In this document: positions 1 through 6,262 of the stretch, in pieces
Numbering within the stretch: position 1 is the stretch's first letter
Layout of the letters: each line of letters starts with the position of its first letter
Origin: Deinococcus sp.
GTDB taxonomy: Bacteria; Deinococcota; Deinococci; Deinococcales; Deinococcaceae
Reading direction: 5' to 3'
Length of the DNA: 6,526 nucleotides
Assembly: GCA_028287665.1 (NCBI GenBank)
Contig: JAQBPF010000174.1
Location: forward strand, 1-6,526
Notes under the pieces: model-generated
What the model was told of the DNA's origin: nothing
The model's database searches: none
What the model saw: only the letters and a program-made list of their open reading frames with translations
Position numbers and translations under genes: made by a program

Positions 1-876
1 GATGTTCCCAATTCGGTGGCGCTCAACAGCCTGTCGTTTTATGTGAGCCGTACCATTGGGCAGGCCCTCTTTGGAGTGGTGGCCGCGCTGGGCGTCACGC
101 TGCTGGCCGGGGGCGACGCCGACCAACTCTCGCGGCTGGCCCTGCCCTTTTACCTCAATGTGGCTTCCTTTTTCGTGGTGCTGTTTGTGATCGCCACTCT
201 CCCCTTTCCGGCCCGCGACGGCGGTCAGCACGGCAGCATGGCCGAGGACGTGCGCGAGGGCCTCCGCTACGTGCGCGGCACGCCCAGCGTCCGGAACGTG
301 ATGCTGTTGGTCGGCGCACTCAGCCTGACCGTGATCAATTTCAACGTGATCATTCCCTATTACGCCCGCGTGGTCTTCGAGGCACGCGAGGCGGCCTTCG
401 GGATTCTGAGCGCGTCTTTTGGCGTCGGCGCGATGGCGGGCGCACTCTGGCAGGCCAGCAAGCCCAATCCACTTAAAAATCTGCGGGTGGGGGCCATTAT
501 TCTGATCGTCAGTACGGTGGCGCTGGCCTTTGCGCCCGGCCCAATCATCGCTACGCCTGTTCTGGCAGTGTGCGGTTTTGGCATGCTGACATTGCTGGTC
601 AGCGCCAATTCCACTGTTCAACTGACCCTGCCCGACCACCTGCGCGGGCGGGTCATGAGCCTGTATTCCTTTGTGCTGGTGGGCATGGGCCCTCCCGGAG
701 CGCTGCTGGCCAGCAGCCTGATTTCCAAGACCGGGGTACTGGGTTCAAGGTGGGGACTGGTGGCGCTGACGGCGCTGGGGGCGCTGGCCCTCGCCGCCCT
801 CTGGAGCAGGCTCCCCCGACAGCTCGATAAACCGCAGGCTCCCGCTGACCCGGCAGGATTGTCCAGTACAGACTGA
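1..876 (+). CDS. MFS transporter, C-terminal part (5' end outside window)
   Basis: This is probably a proton-driven drug or metabolite exporter of the major facilitator superfamily in the cytoplasmic membrane; its substrate cannot be read from the sequence. The frame is open from base 1 (DVPNSVALNSL...) and ends at TGA 874-876, leaving 291 visible residues, about the last 60-70% of a usual 400-430-residue protein. About eight hydrophobic segments are visible, roughly residues 12-35, 46-67, 99-121, 131-150, 162-178, 184-204, 220-243 and 250-269. The cytosolic loop between the two halves holds EGLRYVRGTP (86-95). LRGRVMSLY (214-222) lies in the loop between the tenth and eleventh helices. Both are typical of the MFS_3/EntS-like exporter branch. 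The opening PNSVALNSLSF also fits that branch. The hydrophilic tail after residue 270 is rich in Pro and Ala. No clear terminator follows. The family call is firm; the exporter direction is inferred. Confidence 0.9.
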   Translation, partial: DVPNSVALNSLSFYVSRTIGQALFGVVAALGVTLLAGGDADQLSRLALPFYLNVASFFVVLFVIATLPFPARDGGQHGSMAEDVREGLRYVRGTPSVRNVMLLVGALSLTVINFNVIIPYYARVVFEAREAAFGILSASFGVGAMAGALWQASKPNPLKNLRVGAIILIVSTVALAFAPGPIIATPVLAVCGFGMLTLLVSANSTVQLTLPDHLRGRVMSLYSFVLVGMGPPGALLASSLISKTGVLGSRWGLVALTALGALALAALWSRLPRQLDKPQAPADPAGLSSTD

Positions 877-1064
877 GACTGAACCCACCACCCATACCTG
901 TCGTTGCGTCCGCCGAAGACCGTGAACGGCAGTCCACTGCCCCAGAACCCGGACTCTCTGAACACTTGATCTGAGCGTGAAGGGCACCGGTGGCGCTCCG
1001 AGGAGGAGAGGGCACACCCCAAGATTCCTCAATAGTGTTTAAGGTTTCACGGCGCGGGGACTGT

Positions 1065-1070
1065 TATGCT
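1065..1070 (+). promoter_or_regulatory. Probable -10 box of a leaderless promoter
   Basis: TATGCT fits the TAnnnT -10 pattern. It ends six bases before the ATG at 1077, so transcription would start at or next to the A of the start codon. That spacing is the standard leaderless layout in Deinococcus. No good -35 hexamer lies 15-19 bases upstream, and the best approximation (GTTTCA, 1044-1049) is poor. No Shine-Dalgarno sequence precedes the ATG, which agrees with leaderless initiation. Confidence 0.6.
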
Positions 1071-1076
1071 GCGGTC

Positions 1077-1238
1077 ATGGGTTCAGACCGCTCCCCGGAT
1101 CGCTCACATCTCGTCTTGACCTGGACGCTGGTGGTGTTGGCTGTTGGCGCACTTGTCGGCATCGGTACCACCGCCGCGCTCCTCGCCCGCAAAGGCCGTC
1201 CTCTGCCCGACGATCCAGACGAACCGCTGTTCATCTGA
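1077..1238 (+). CDS. Small single-span membrane protein (53 aa), unknown function
   Basis: I do not recognise this protein. The ATG at 1077 is chosen over an in-frame ATG at 990 for two reasons: a TATGCT -10 box sits exactly at leaderless distance, and residues encoded before 1077 (MALRGGEGTPQDSS...) do not look like real protein. The product has a short polar N-terminus (MGSDRSPDRSH), one hydrophobic helix at about residues 12-37 with a GALVG (GxxxG-type) packing motif at 24-28, then a basic stop (ARKGR, 37-41) and an acidic Pro-rich tail (PLPDDPDEPLFI). Basic residues after the helix suggest the C-terminus is cytoplasmic. It is a monocistronic gene that ends 16 bases before a strong hairpin. 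It could be a subunit or regulator of a membrane complex, but nothing in the sequence identifies a partner. Confidence 0.6.
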   Translation: MGSDRSPDRSHLVLTWTLVVLAVGALVGIGTTAALLARKGRPLPDDPDEPLFI

Positions 1239-1254
1239 TCGAGAGGCAAAGAGT

Positions 1255-1303
1255 GAACAAGAGGCGGCTTGCCCAGGAAGATGGGGCAAGCCGCCTCTTG
1301 TTC
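1255..1303. terminator. Long perfect hairpin between convergent genes, probable bidirectional terminator
   Basis: The arms 1255-1274 and 1284-1303 are a perfect 20-bp inverted repeat around a nine-base loop (AGGAAGATG). The base of the stem reads GAACAAGAG on one side and CTCTTGTTC on the other, so the 3' side of the stem is T-rich whichever strand is transcribed. No clean T-run follows the stem in either direction. The hairpin lies 16 bases past the stop of the 53-residue gene and about 130 bases past the stop of the oppositely oriented permease gene, where a shared terminator is expected. A mobile palindromic repeat is the alternative. Confidence 0.6.
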
Positions 1304-1325
1304 TGGCGGTGGCCTCGGCCTTCTA

Positions 1326-1390
1326 GAGCAGTTCTCCGAATTACGTGATCAGAAAAAAGACTGCTGATCACTCCATTCTCCGTCCTGCTC
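1326..1390. repeat. Nested inverted-repeat element of unknown type
   Basis: An outer inverted repeat (GAGCAG 1326-1331 with CTGCTC 1385-1390) encloses an inner one (GTGATCAG 1345-1352 with CTGATCAC 1364-1371), with an A-rich 11-base loop (AAAAAAGACTG). The two stems are separated by 13 bases on each side. These spacers are not complementary, but each carries a direct copy of TTCTCCG (1332-1338 and 1376-1382). It encodes nothing and lies between convergent genes. It resembles the small non-coding repeats of Deinococcus genomes or an insertion-sequence remnant. I cannot confirm copies elsewhere from this window. Confidence 0.45.
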
Positions 1391-1435
1391 GGTGAAATTC
1401 ACTCGCTCCGCTCGGCCATTATGATGACAAATGCT

Positions 1436-3250
1436 TTAAAAGGGCCACACTCTGGGAATGATCAGAAGGGCGGCCACAAATGTCACCAACGTTAAACCCG
1501 CTCCCACCCGTATAAAATCCAGGAAGGTATAGCGTCCGGGGCCATACACCAACATGCACGAGGGTTCCAGCGGCGTGATGAAGGAATTGCTGGCCGCCAC
1601 TGTCACCGCGATAACGAACGGGCGCGGATCGTAGCCCAGTGCATTGGCCGTGCCCACCGCCAGCGGCAGCATCACCAGCGCGGCCGCCTGATTGCTCATG
1701 GGCTGGGTCAGGGCCACCGTGACCGCAAAGAGGGCTGCCAGCAGACCATAGGGTCCCAACGGTTCCAGCACTCCCGACAGGGCAGTGGTCAGGACTTTGG
1801 CTGCCCCTGTGGATTCGAAGGCTGTGCCAAACGCCAGCATGCAGGCCACCAGCACCAGAATCGGCCACTCGATGCTGCGGTAGGCCTCCTCTGGGGGAAT
1901 GAGGCGCAGGGCCAGACTGAGGGCCACCGCCACCAGGGCAGAAACAGCCAGCGGCACCAGGCCGAGGCCGCCCGCCAGCACCGCGCCGCCGAAGAGCAGC
2001 AGGGCCAGCGGAGCCCGGCGCAGATCACGCACCTGCTCGGTCAGGTCGCCCAGCACCACCAGATGTTCGCCCAGGGCGTCTATGCGGGCCGCACTGCCCT
2101 GAACCAGCAGCACATCTCCAATTTGCAGGCGGGTGTGGCCCAGACGTTCCACCATGCTGGCATTCGGCCTTCTGGCTCCCGCCCGCTCCAAGGTGCGCGA
2201 ACGGCGGTGCAGCCCCAGCACAGAGGTGCCGTAGCGCTCCCGAAACCGGCTTTCCCGCAGGGTGCGGCCCAAGAGGCTGGAGCCGGGCATCACGACCGCC
2301 TCGACCAGCCGCACATCACTGGGCCGGGTTGGGCCGCCCACCTCGGCGGCCGCCAGGGCCAGCTGTTTTTGCTCACTGCGGCTGACCACACCCAGCGCCG
2401 TTTTGCCCGCCAGAATCCGCTGGGTCTGGCCTTCCACGGTCAAGGTATCGCCCTCCTGCAACACCAGATCGGGGCCGGGGCCATAGCTGCTGTCGGTACT
2501 TCCGGCCCGGCGCACGGCCACCACCGTCAGGCCGTAATCCCGCCCCAGGCCGCTTTCTCTGAGGCTCAGGCCCGCAAGAAGGCTTCCGGGAGCCACTGTC
2601 AGATCGGCCAGATAAGCCCGCAGCCCCTCGGCCAGTTCAGTGTCGCGGGCAGGCAGCAGACGCGGGGCAACGAAGAAGAGGTACAGCAGTCCAAGAACAG
2701 CGCAGGGAACCCCCACCCAGGCCAGTTCAAAAAAACCGATGGGAGCAAGGCCAATGGTCGGAAGAGCGCCCGAGATCACCAGATTGGTACTTGTGCCGAT
2801 GACCGTGATGGTGCCGCCCAGAATGCTGGCAAACGCCAACGGCATCAGCGCCCGGCTGGCCGGAAAGCCCGCCCGCCGCGCCGCACTGGCCACCACGGGC
2901 AAAAATACGGCGGTGGTGGCTGTATTGCTGGTAAAAGCACTGACGCCCGCCACCGTGCCCAGCAGGCCGCGCAGCAGCGCCGTGGGATTGCGTGCCCGGC
3001 GCGTCAGGGTCATCCCAATCCACTCGATTACTCCGGCCCGCAGCAGCACCCTCGTCAGAATGAACAGCGATCCCAGGGTAATGACGGTATCGCTCCCAAA
3101 ACTGGCGAAGGCGACTTTGGGTTGGATCAGACCCAACACCAGCAGCGCCGAGAGGAGGCACAGGGCCGTGACATCTATGGGCAACCATTCGGTGGCAAAC
3201 AGCACCAGCGCCGCCACAAACAGAATCAGAATGAGTGTGACGGGTTCCAT
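1436..3250 (-). CDS. SLC13/DASS-family anion permease with two internal RCK_C (TrkA-C) domains
   Basis: This is a cytoplasmic-membrane anion transporter of the divalent anion:sodium symporter (SLC13) family. Members move dicarboxylates, sulfate or related anions; the substrate here is undetermined. The 604 residues have the usual layout of the long bacterial subgroup. An N-terminal membrane half (about 1-200) carries the re-entrant-hairpin motif SNTATTAVFLP (108-118) and IGTSTNLVISG (151-161). Two cytosolic RCK_C domains follow at about 215-282 and 313-393, each with a PGS-LxGxxLRES start and an xxGDxLxVxG end. The C-terminal half (about 412-604) has the second hairpin motif TQPMSNQAA (515-523) and AASNSFITP (552-560). 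RCK_C domains usually bind small ligands, so gating by a cytosolic ligand is likely. The start is fixed by an in-frame TGA two codons upstream; no strong ribosome site is visible. The gene lies 81 bases after lysK, with no evident terminator between them, so it is probably co-transcribed. Confidence 0.92.
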   Translation of the reverse strand: MEPVTLILILFVAALVLFATEWLPIDVTALCLLSALLVLGLIQPKVAFASFGSDTVITLGSLFILTRVLLRAGVIEWIGMTLTRRARNPTALLRGLLGTVAGVSAFTSNTATTAVFLPVVASAARRAGFPASRALMPLAFASILGGTITVIGTSTNLVISGALPTIGLAPIGFFELAWVGVPCAVLGLLYLFFVAPRLLPARDTELAEGLRAYLADLTVAPGSLLAGLSLRESGLGRDYGLTVVAVRRAGSTDSSYGPGPDLVLQEGDTLTVEGQTQRILAGKTALGVVSRSEQKQLALAAAEVGGPTRPSDVRLVEAVVMPGSSLLGRTLRESRFRERYGTSVLGLHRRSRTLERAGARRPNASMVERLGHTRLQIGDVLLVQGSAARIDALGEHLVVLGDLTEQVRDLRRAPLALLLFGGAVLAGGLGLVPLAVSALVAVALSLALRLIPPEEAYRSIEWPILVLVACMLAFGTAFESTGAAKVLTTALSGVLEPLGPYGLLAALFAVTVALTQPMSNQAAALVMLPLAVGTANALGYDPRPFVIAVTVAASNSFITPLEPSCMLVYGPGRYTFLDFIRVGAGLTLVTFVAALLIIPRVWPF

Positions 3251-3331
3251 ATCTCAGGCAGACTGACCCGCAGTCATGGACAGATCATGAGGGCAAGGCA
3301 CAGAGAGGGTTTAGAGACGGAGTAAAAGCGG

Positions 3332-4459
3332 TTAAGGAAGAGGTGAACCAGCAGCACCCTGCGCCAGCCGGGTCAGGGCGTCGGTCAGAACCACTACGGC
3401 CCGGTCATACTCGGCCAGATCGAGGCGTTCCTCGGGCGTGTGGTCCAGACTGCTGTCGCCAGGGCCATAAGCCAGCGTGGGCACAGGCCAGAGTTCGGCC
3501 ACCACGTTCATATCGCTGGTCCCCGTTTTGACCTTGAAGGTGGGGGTGCCGCCCTGAGCGCGAATAGCCGTTCGGAGCGTCCGGGTCAGCGCGTTGTCTT
3601 TGGGATGGCGCACGGCGCTCTCGTGACCCGTAAAGGTCAGATCGGCGGTGAGGTCGGCAACGGCAGCATAGACGGCCTCCTCAGCCGCGTAGGGGGCCAG
3701 ACCGGGCGGCAGGCGCAGGCCCACGCTGGCCCAGGCCGTCTGAGTCATGCCGTCGCCCGAAGCGCCCAGGTCCTGCAACGTGGCCTGCACCCGGTCAAAG
3801 ATGCCGGGGCTTTCTGCGCCCACGCCTGCGGCCCACGCCCGAATTCTGAACCAGGCCTCGGTGAGATCGTCAGCGGCGCTGCTGCCCTCTCCGGCAGTAT
3901 GAAAATTGTCTTTGGTGACGCGGATTTTGGCCACCAGTCGGCCTTTATAGCCCAGCGTCAGCCCGGCCCAACCACTGGGCTCTCCGATCAATACAGCGTC
4001 GGGCGTCAGGGTATGCATGACGTGGCGTGCGCCCCTGCTGCTGGGAGCCTCTTCCTCGGTGGCCCCGATGCACACGAACCGGGCCAGGGCCAACGCTTCT
4101 GGTGGAAGGGCGGCCACTGCGGCCACGAAGGTACAGAACGGGCCTTTGGCGTCCACGCTGCCGCGTCCGTGCAAGACACCCGCCTCGTCTACCCGCACCG
4201 GAATATCGCCCGGCACGGTATCGATGTGACCCAGCAACGCCACTGTAAACGGCCCATTGCCCCGCTCTCCCACAGCGTTGCCCGCCTCGTCTATGTGCGC
4301 CGTAAAGCCGTGCGCGGTCATCCATTGGGTCAGAAACTGCGCCGCTGCCCCCTCTTGCCCCGACAACGACGGAATCCGGACAGTCTCGATCAGCAGATCA
4401 CGGGCTTCCTGTTGGGCAGGGGTGATGGCGGCGGCTTCGCGGGTTGGATCAAGGGTCAT
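3332..4459 (-). CDS. lysK: [LysW]-lysine hydrolase (M20 family metallopeptidase)
   Basis: This cytosolic enzyme performs the last step of lysine synthesis by the alpha-aminoadipate/LysW route: it hydrolyses the bond that ties lysine to the C-terminal glutamate of carrier protein LysW. Its 375 residues match the family. The M20 metal and catalytic residues are present: H78 and D80 in GHIDTVPG, D103 in [11 protein letters not shown]135 (catalytic) and E136 in TEEEAPS, E160 in IGEPS, and H340 in LDHTPEE. The inserted dimerisation domain includes [10 protein letters not shown] (186-195). LysK rather than ArgE or DapE is indicated by [12 protein letters not shown], by KTGTSDMN (311-318) and by [15 protein letters not shown] (330-344). 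The frame extends 41 codons further upstream, but that part overlaps the preceding gene and gives an unlikely Trp-rich peptide, so ATG 4459 is chosen. It starts 13 bases after the upstream stop with no strong ribosome site, suggesting translational coupling. No other lysine-pathway gene is in the window. Confidence 0.9.
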   Translation of the reverse strand: MTLDPTREAAAITPAQQEARDLLIETVRIPSLSGQEGAAAQFLTQWMTAHGFTAHIDEAGNAVGERGNGPFTVALLGHIDTVPGDIPVRVDEAGVLHGRGSVDAKGPFCTFVAAVAALPPEALALARFVCIGATEEEAPSSRGARHVMHTLTPDAVLIGEPSGWAGLTLGYKGRLVAKIRVTKDNFHTAGEGSSAADDLTEAWFRIRAWAAGVGAESPGIFDRVQATLQDLGASGDGMTQTAWASVGLRLPPGLAPYAAEEAVYAAVADLTADLTFTGHESAVRHPKDNALTRTLRTAIRAQGGTPTFKVKTGTSDMNVVAELWPVPTLAYGPGDSSLDHTPEERLDLAEYDRAVVVLTDALTRLAQGAAGSPLP

Positions 4460-4472
4460 CGGCGTGATTATC

Positions 4473-5693
4473 TCACTGGTTGTCGTCCGGCCCCCCGGCC
4501 CCTGTTGCCCGCGCAATGGCAACCAACAGGCGGGCCAGATCAGCCACCGCCAGCAGAGCAATCGCGCCCACCCCACCCGCAATCAGGGTCCAGAGGCCGG
4601 TGAGCGGCTGATCGGCCTTGAACAGGAAGAAGGCCAGCGCAATGGCCGCAACGCCCAGGACCACGCCCAGAATTCGCAGGCGACTGACCAGGGCCTCCAC
4701 GGTATCGGCCTGAGCGGACAGACCGGCCAAAGACGGACTGGAGGTGCGTGTGGGCAGTGTTTTGATGGCCACCGGAAGGCTGGACGGCGCAGCACTGGCG
4801 GGCGTTGGTGGTTGGGATCTGGTGGCAGGAGCGGCGACCGGAGCTGTGGTCGGCAGCGTCACCGGAGTCACCGCAACAGGAGCCGGAGCCGCAGGAGGCC
4901 GCGTATTGGACGGCGAAAACCCACTCGAAGAAATGACGACAGGCGGAGACACGGGCGCAGACGACTGAGCAGCAGCCGAGACAGGAGCGGGCGCCACTGG
5001 GGCCGAAGCTGAGGCAGGAGTTGGAGCCGATTTGGTCAGGCTCGGGGGAGCGGTGATGGTGCGGGCGACAGGACGGGAAGCGGGCGCGTCTGCCCCAGCT
5101 TCTTCAACCCTGGCTTCTTCTGCCCCAGCTTCCTCTGAACTGTCGCCAATGACGATGGTGGGCACGGCCCGGGTAGGTTCTGGGATGGGGGCCGGGCGGG
5201 CGGGCACAGAAACTGAACTGGTGGCGACTGGAACACCAGCAACTGCGCTGGCTCCCGCTGGAGTGGCCGGAGGCTGACTTGCAGAAGGCTGACTTGCAGA
5301 GGTGGCCTGAGCCGGAGCAGCGGAAGAAGAAGGCGCAGAAGGAGTGCCAAAGGTCTTCTCTGCGCCTGTGGGCAGAGGTGAGGTGGCCTCCTGCTTGGCG
5401 CGGGCCGTGGTATCGCGCACCTGAGCAAAAAAAGCCTGCACACGGGCCGCGTCGAATCCCAGCAGGCTGGCAGTCAGCGCCGTGCCTGCTGGGGTTTCTA
5501 CGCGCAACGTGCCCTCCTGATCGCTGTGAATCCGGGTGAGATCACGCAGGGTCACGCGCCGTGTGCCGCCACTGTCCTGAAACAGCAGGGTGCGGGCCGT
5601 CAGCACAAACAGGGCGTCATCGCGTTCCAGAGAGGCAACCGGGGCCTCATCCATTCCAGTGGCTTTAAGGGCCGTTTGGGCACGGTCAGTCAT
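4473..5693 (-). CDS. Hypothetical protein: PH-like head, long disordered linker, two C-terminal membrane spans (406 aa)
   Basis: I do not recognise a named family. Residues 1-100 form a compact, mostly beta-predicted region ([45 protein letters not shown]) ending in a helix ([13 protein letters not shown]). This pattern fits a small bacterial PH-like domain. Residues about 103-320 are a low-complexity Pro/Ala/Ser/Thr/Val linker with short internal duplications, surely disordered. The end has a short amphipathic helix (326-340) and two hydrophobic spans, about 341-358 and 367-393, then a polar tail. The head and tail would therefore be on the same side of the membrane, probably cytosolic, as no signal peptide is seen. 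The start at 5693 is supported by an AGGAGG ribosome site six bases upstream. It is the first gene of the minus-strand trio, 13 bases before lysK, so it should be made together with LysK. Whether it has a role in lysine metabolism is unknown. Confidence 0.8.
   Translation of the reverse strand: MTDRAQTALKATGMDEAPVASLERDDALFVLTARTLLFQDSGGTRRVTLRDLTRIHSDQEGTLRVETPAGTALTASLLGFDAARVQAFFAQVRDTTARAKQEATSPLPTGAEKTFGTPSAPSSSAAPAQATSASQPSASQPPATPAGASAVAGVPVATSSVSVPARPAPIPEPTRAVPTIVIGDSSEEAGAEEARVEEAGADAPASRPVARTITAPPSLTKSAPTPASASAPVAPAPVSAAAQSSAPVSPPVVISSSGFSPSNTRPPAAPAPVAVTPVTLPTTAPVAAPATRSQPPTPASAAPSSLPVAIKTLPTRTSSPSLAGLSAQADTVEALVSRLRILGVVLGVAAIALAFFLFKADQPLTGLWTLIAGGVGAIALLAVADLARLLVAIARATGAGGPDDNQ
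5089..5132. repeat. In-frame direct repeat in the linker, period 30 bases
   Basis: TCTGCCCCAGCTTC occurs at 5089-5102 and again at 5119-5132, 30 bases apart, with a related copy between them (CCTGGCTTCTTC). In the encoded protein this gives an acidic repeat around residues 187-203 ([17 protein letters not shown]). The spacing is a multiple of three, so copy-number change would keep the frame. Confidence 0.75.
5271..5299. repeat. Tandem 15-base in-frame repeat in the linker
   Basis: AGGCTGACTTGCAG occurs at 5271-5284 and 5286-5299, a tandem duplication with period 15. It encodes SASQP twice (about residues 132-141) in the disordered linker of the 406-residue protein. Near-identity at the base level suggests a recent slippage or duplication event. 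Confidence 0.85.
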
Positions 5694-5699
5694 GCGTTG

Positions 5700-5705
5700 C
5701 CTCCT
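5700..5705 (-). promoter_or_regulatory. Strong ribosome binding site of the 406-residue protein gene
   Basis: Read on the minus strand this is AGGAGG, six bases before the ATG at 5693. It is the only textbook Shine-Dalgarno site in the window and settles the start of this gene. Neither downstream gene of the trio has a comparable site, which fits the first gene driving translation of a shared message. Confidence 0.85.
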
Positions 5706-5764
5706 GTAAAAAGAGTTGGTGTGGATGAAGGTCCTGCGGAAACAGTTCCTTTAGGATTGGAGGA

Positions 5765-5837
5765 GGGGGAAGCGTGCAAGGTGACATTCACTGTGCTAAG
5801 CAGCATACCGACTTGCTTCCGAATTCGCGCTTCCCCC
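5765..5837. repeat. Interrupted inverted repeat between divergent genes
   Basis: GGGGGAAGCG (5765-5774) is a perfect inverted copy of CGCTTCCCCC (5828-5837). Inside it, GCAAG (5776-5780) pairs with CTTGC (5812-5816), and the palindrome CGAATTCG lies at 5820-5827. The region lies between the divergent 406-residue and 91-residue protein genes. It could form a structured leader of the minus-strand transcript or hold operator sites. The rest of 5694-5918 has no gene I can support and no convincing -35/-10 pair on either strand; TATGCT (5807-5802, minus) and TAAGCT (5870-5875, plus) fit TAnnnT but lack -35 partners. Confidence 0.45.
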
Positions 5838-5918
5838 CCTGCCCAGACTGCCGCGTATGAAGAGGCCCGTAAGCTCCCCTCACGCTGCCCCACAGAGTGC
5901 ACGCGCACACTGACTCTT

Positions 5919-6194
5919 ATGACCGACAACTCGAACCGCTACGGCACTGAACCCCTGGGCAAAAGTGTAGAAGAAGTCGAGCAGGACGCAGGCAATCAGG
6001 TCAACTCGTCTGTGGGGGGCGAGGACCGCCGCCGGGACGATGAAACCTTTGTGCCTGCCATCGTCAACGGCAATGCCAGCGGCGTACCCGCCATCCTGAA
6101 CACCAACCTGCTGGTCGATGCAGATGGGAACGACAGAATAGGCAATGCCAACGATGGAACCAACCGCGAAAACCGTGACAGCAGCGAAGAATAA
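5919..6194 (+). CDS. Acidic, Asn/Gly-rich, probably disordered protein (91 aa), unknown function
   Basis: The function is not recognised. The 91 residues from ATG 5919 are strongly hydrophilic. I count 19 Asp/Glu against 8 Arg/Lys, 13 Asn and 10 Gly, and there is no Cys, Trp or His and only one Tyr and one Phe. The only hydrophobic patch holds an internal duplication, VPAIVNGN (45-52) and VPAILNTN (56-63), divergent at the base level. There is no signal peptide or membrane span, so a soluble cytosolic protein is expected. The composition resembles hydrophilins and other stress-related disordered proteins, but that is inference. The frame is open well upstream but runs into the start region of the divergent gene, so the first sensible ATG is used. 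No Shine-Dalgarno site or leaderless -10 box precedes it, leaving the start slightly uncertain. A strong terminator follows 18 bases after the stop, which supports a real transcript. Confidence 0.7.
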   Translation: MTDNSNRYGTEPLGKSVEEVEQDAGNQVNSSVGGEDRRRDDETFVPAIVNGNASGVPAILNTNLLVDADGNDRIGNANDGTNRENRDSSEE

Positions 6195-6212
6195 CGGCTG
6201 AATCTTTGACAA

Positions 6213-6246
6213 AAGACGGACAGGGCCGCCATGCCCTGTCCGTTTT
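6213..6246. terminator. Bidirectional rho-independent terminator
   Basis: An 11-bp perfect stem (ACGGACAGGGC 6216-6226 with GCCCTGTCCGT 6233-6243) has a six-base loop and is followed by TTTT on the plus strand. On the minus strand the stem is followed by CTTTTGTC. It lies 18 bases past the stop of the 91-residue gene and less than 20 bases past the stop of the converging YiaA/B-like gene, so it can serve both. Confidence 0.9.
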
Positions 6247-6262
6247 CCTCGCTGTAGTGGTC

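Noticed and set aside
928..941. A short inverted repeat (GGCAGT with ACTGCC) after the MFS gene, considered as its terminator.
   Set aside because: The stem is five to six bases with almost no loop and no following T-run, so it is not a credible terminator.
1064..1080. A 17-base match to the outline of the Deinococcus radiation/desiccation response motif (TTATG, seven bases, CATGG).
   Set aside because: The left half is accounted for by the -10 box and the CAT of the right half by the start codon. The inner bases and the last two positions do not fit the palindrome.
1398..1416. Resemblance of ACTCGCTCCGCTCGG to a well-known stretch near the ColE1/pUC replication origin.
   Set aside because: The match is short, imperfect and without the surrounding origin sequence. 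There is no sign of plasmid or vector sequence.
2063..3325. A 420-codon open frame on the plus strand opposite the permease gene.
   Set aside because: It is wholly antisense to a gene with clear domains. Its translation is Gln/His/Arg/Gly-rich with no recognisable motif, as expected for a shadow frame in GC-rich DNA.
4460..4582. A 41-codon N-terminal extension of lysK.
   Set aside because: It overlaps the end of the upstream gene, encodes an implausible Trp/Leu/Arg-rich stretch, and precedes an ATG from which the normal family N-terminus begins.
3440..4603. A 387-codon open frame on the plus strand opposite lysK.
   Set aside because: It is antisense to a gene with complete catalytic motifs, has no ribosome site or promoter that I can see, and has shadow-type composition.
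5690..5929. A 79-codon minus-strand open frame in the divergent intergenic region.
   Set aside because: It overlaps the first codon of the 406-residue gene in another frame, runs over its ribosome site, and shows no family pattern.
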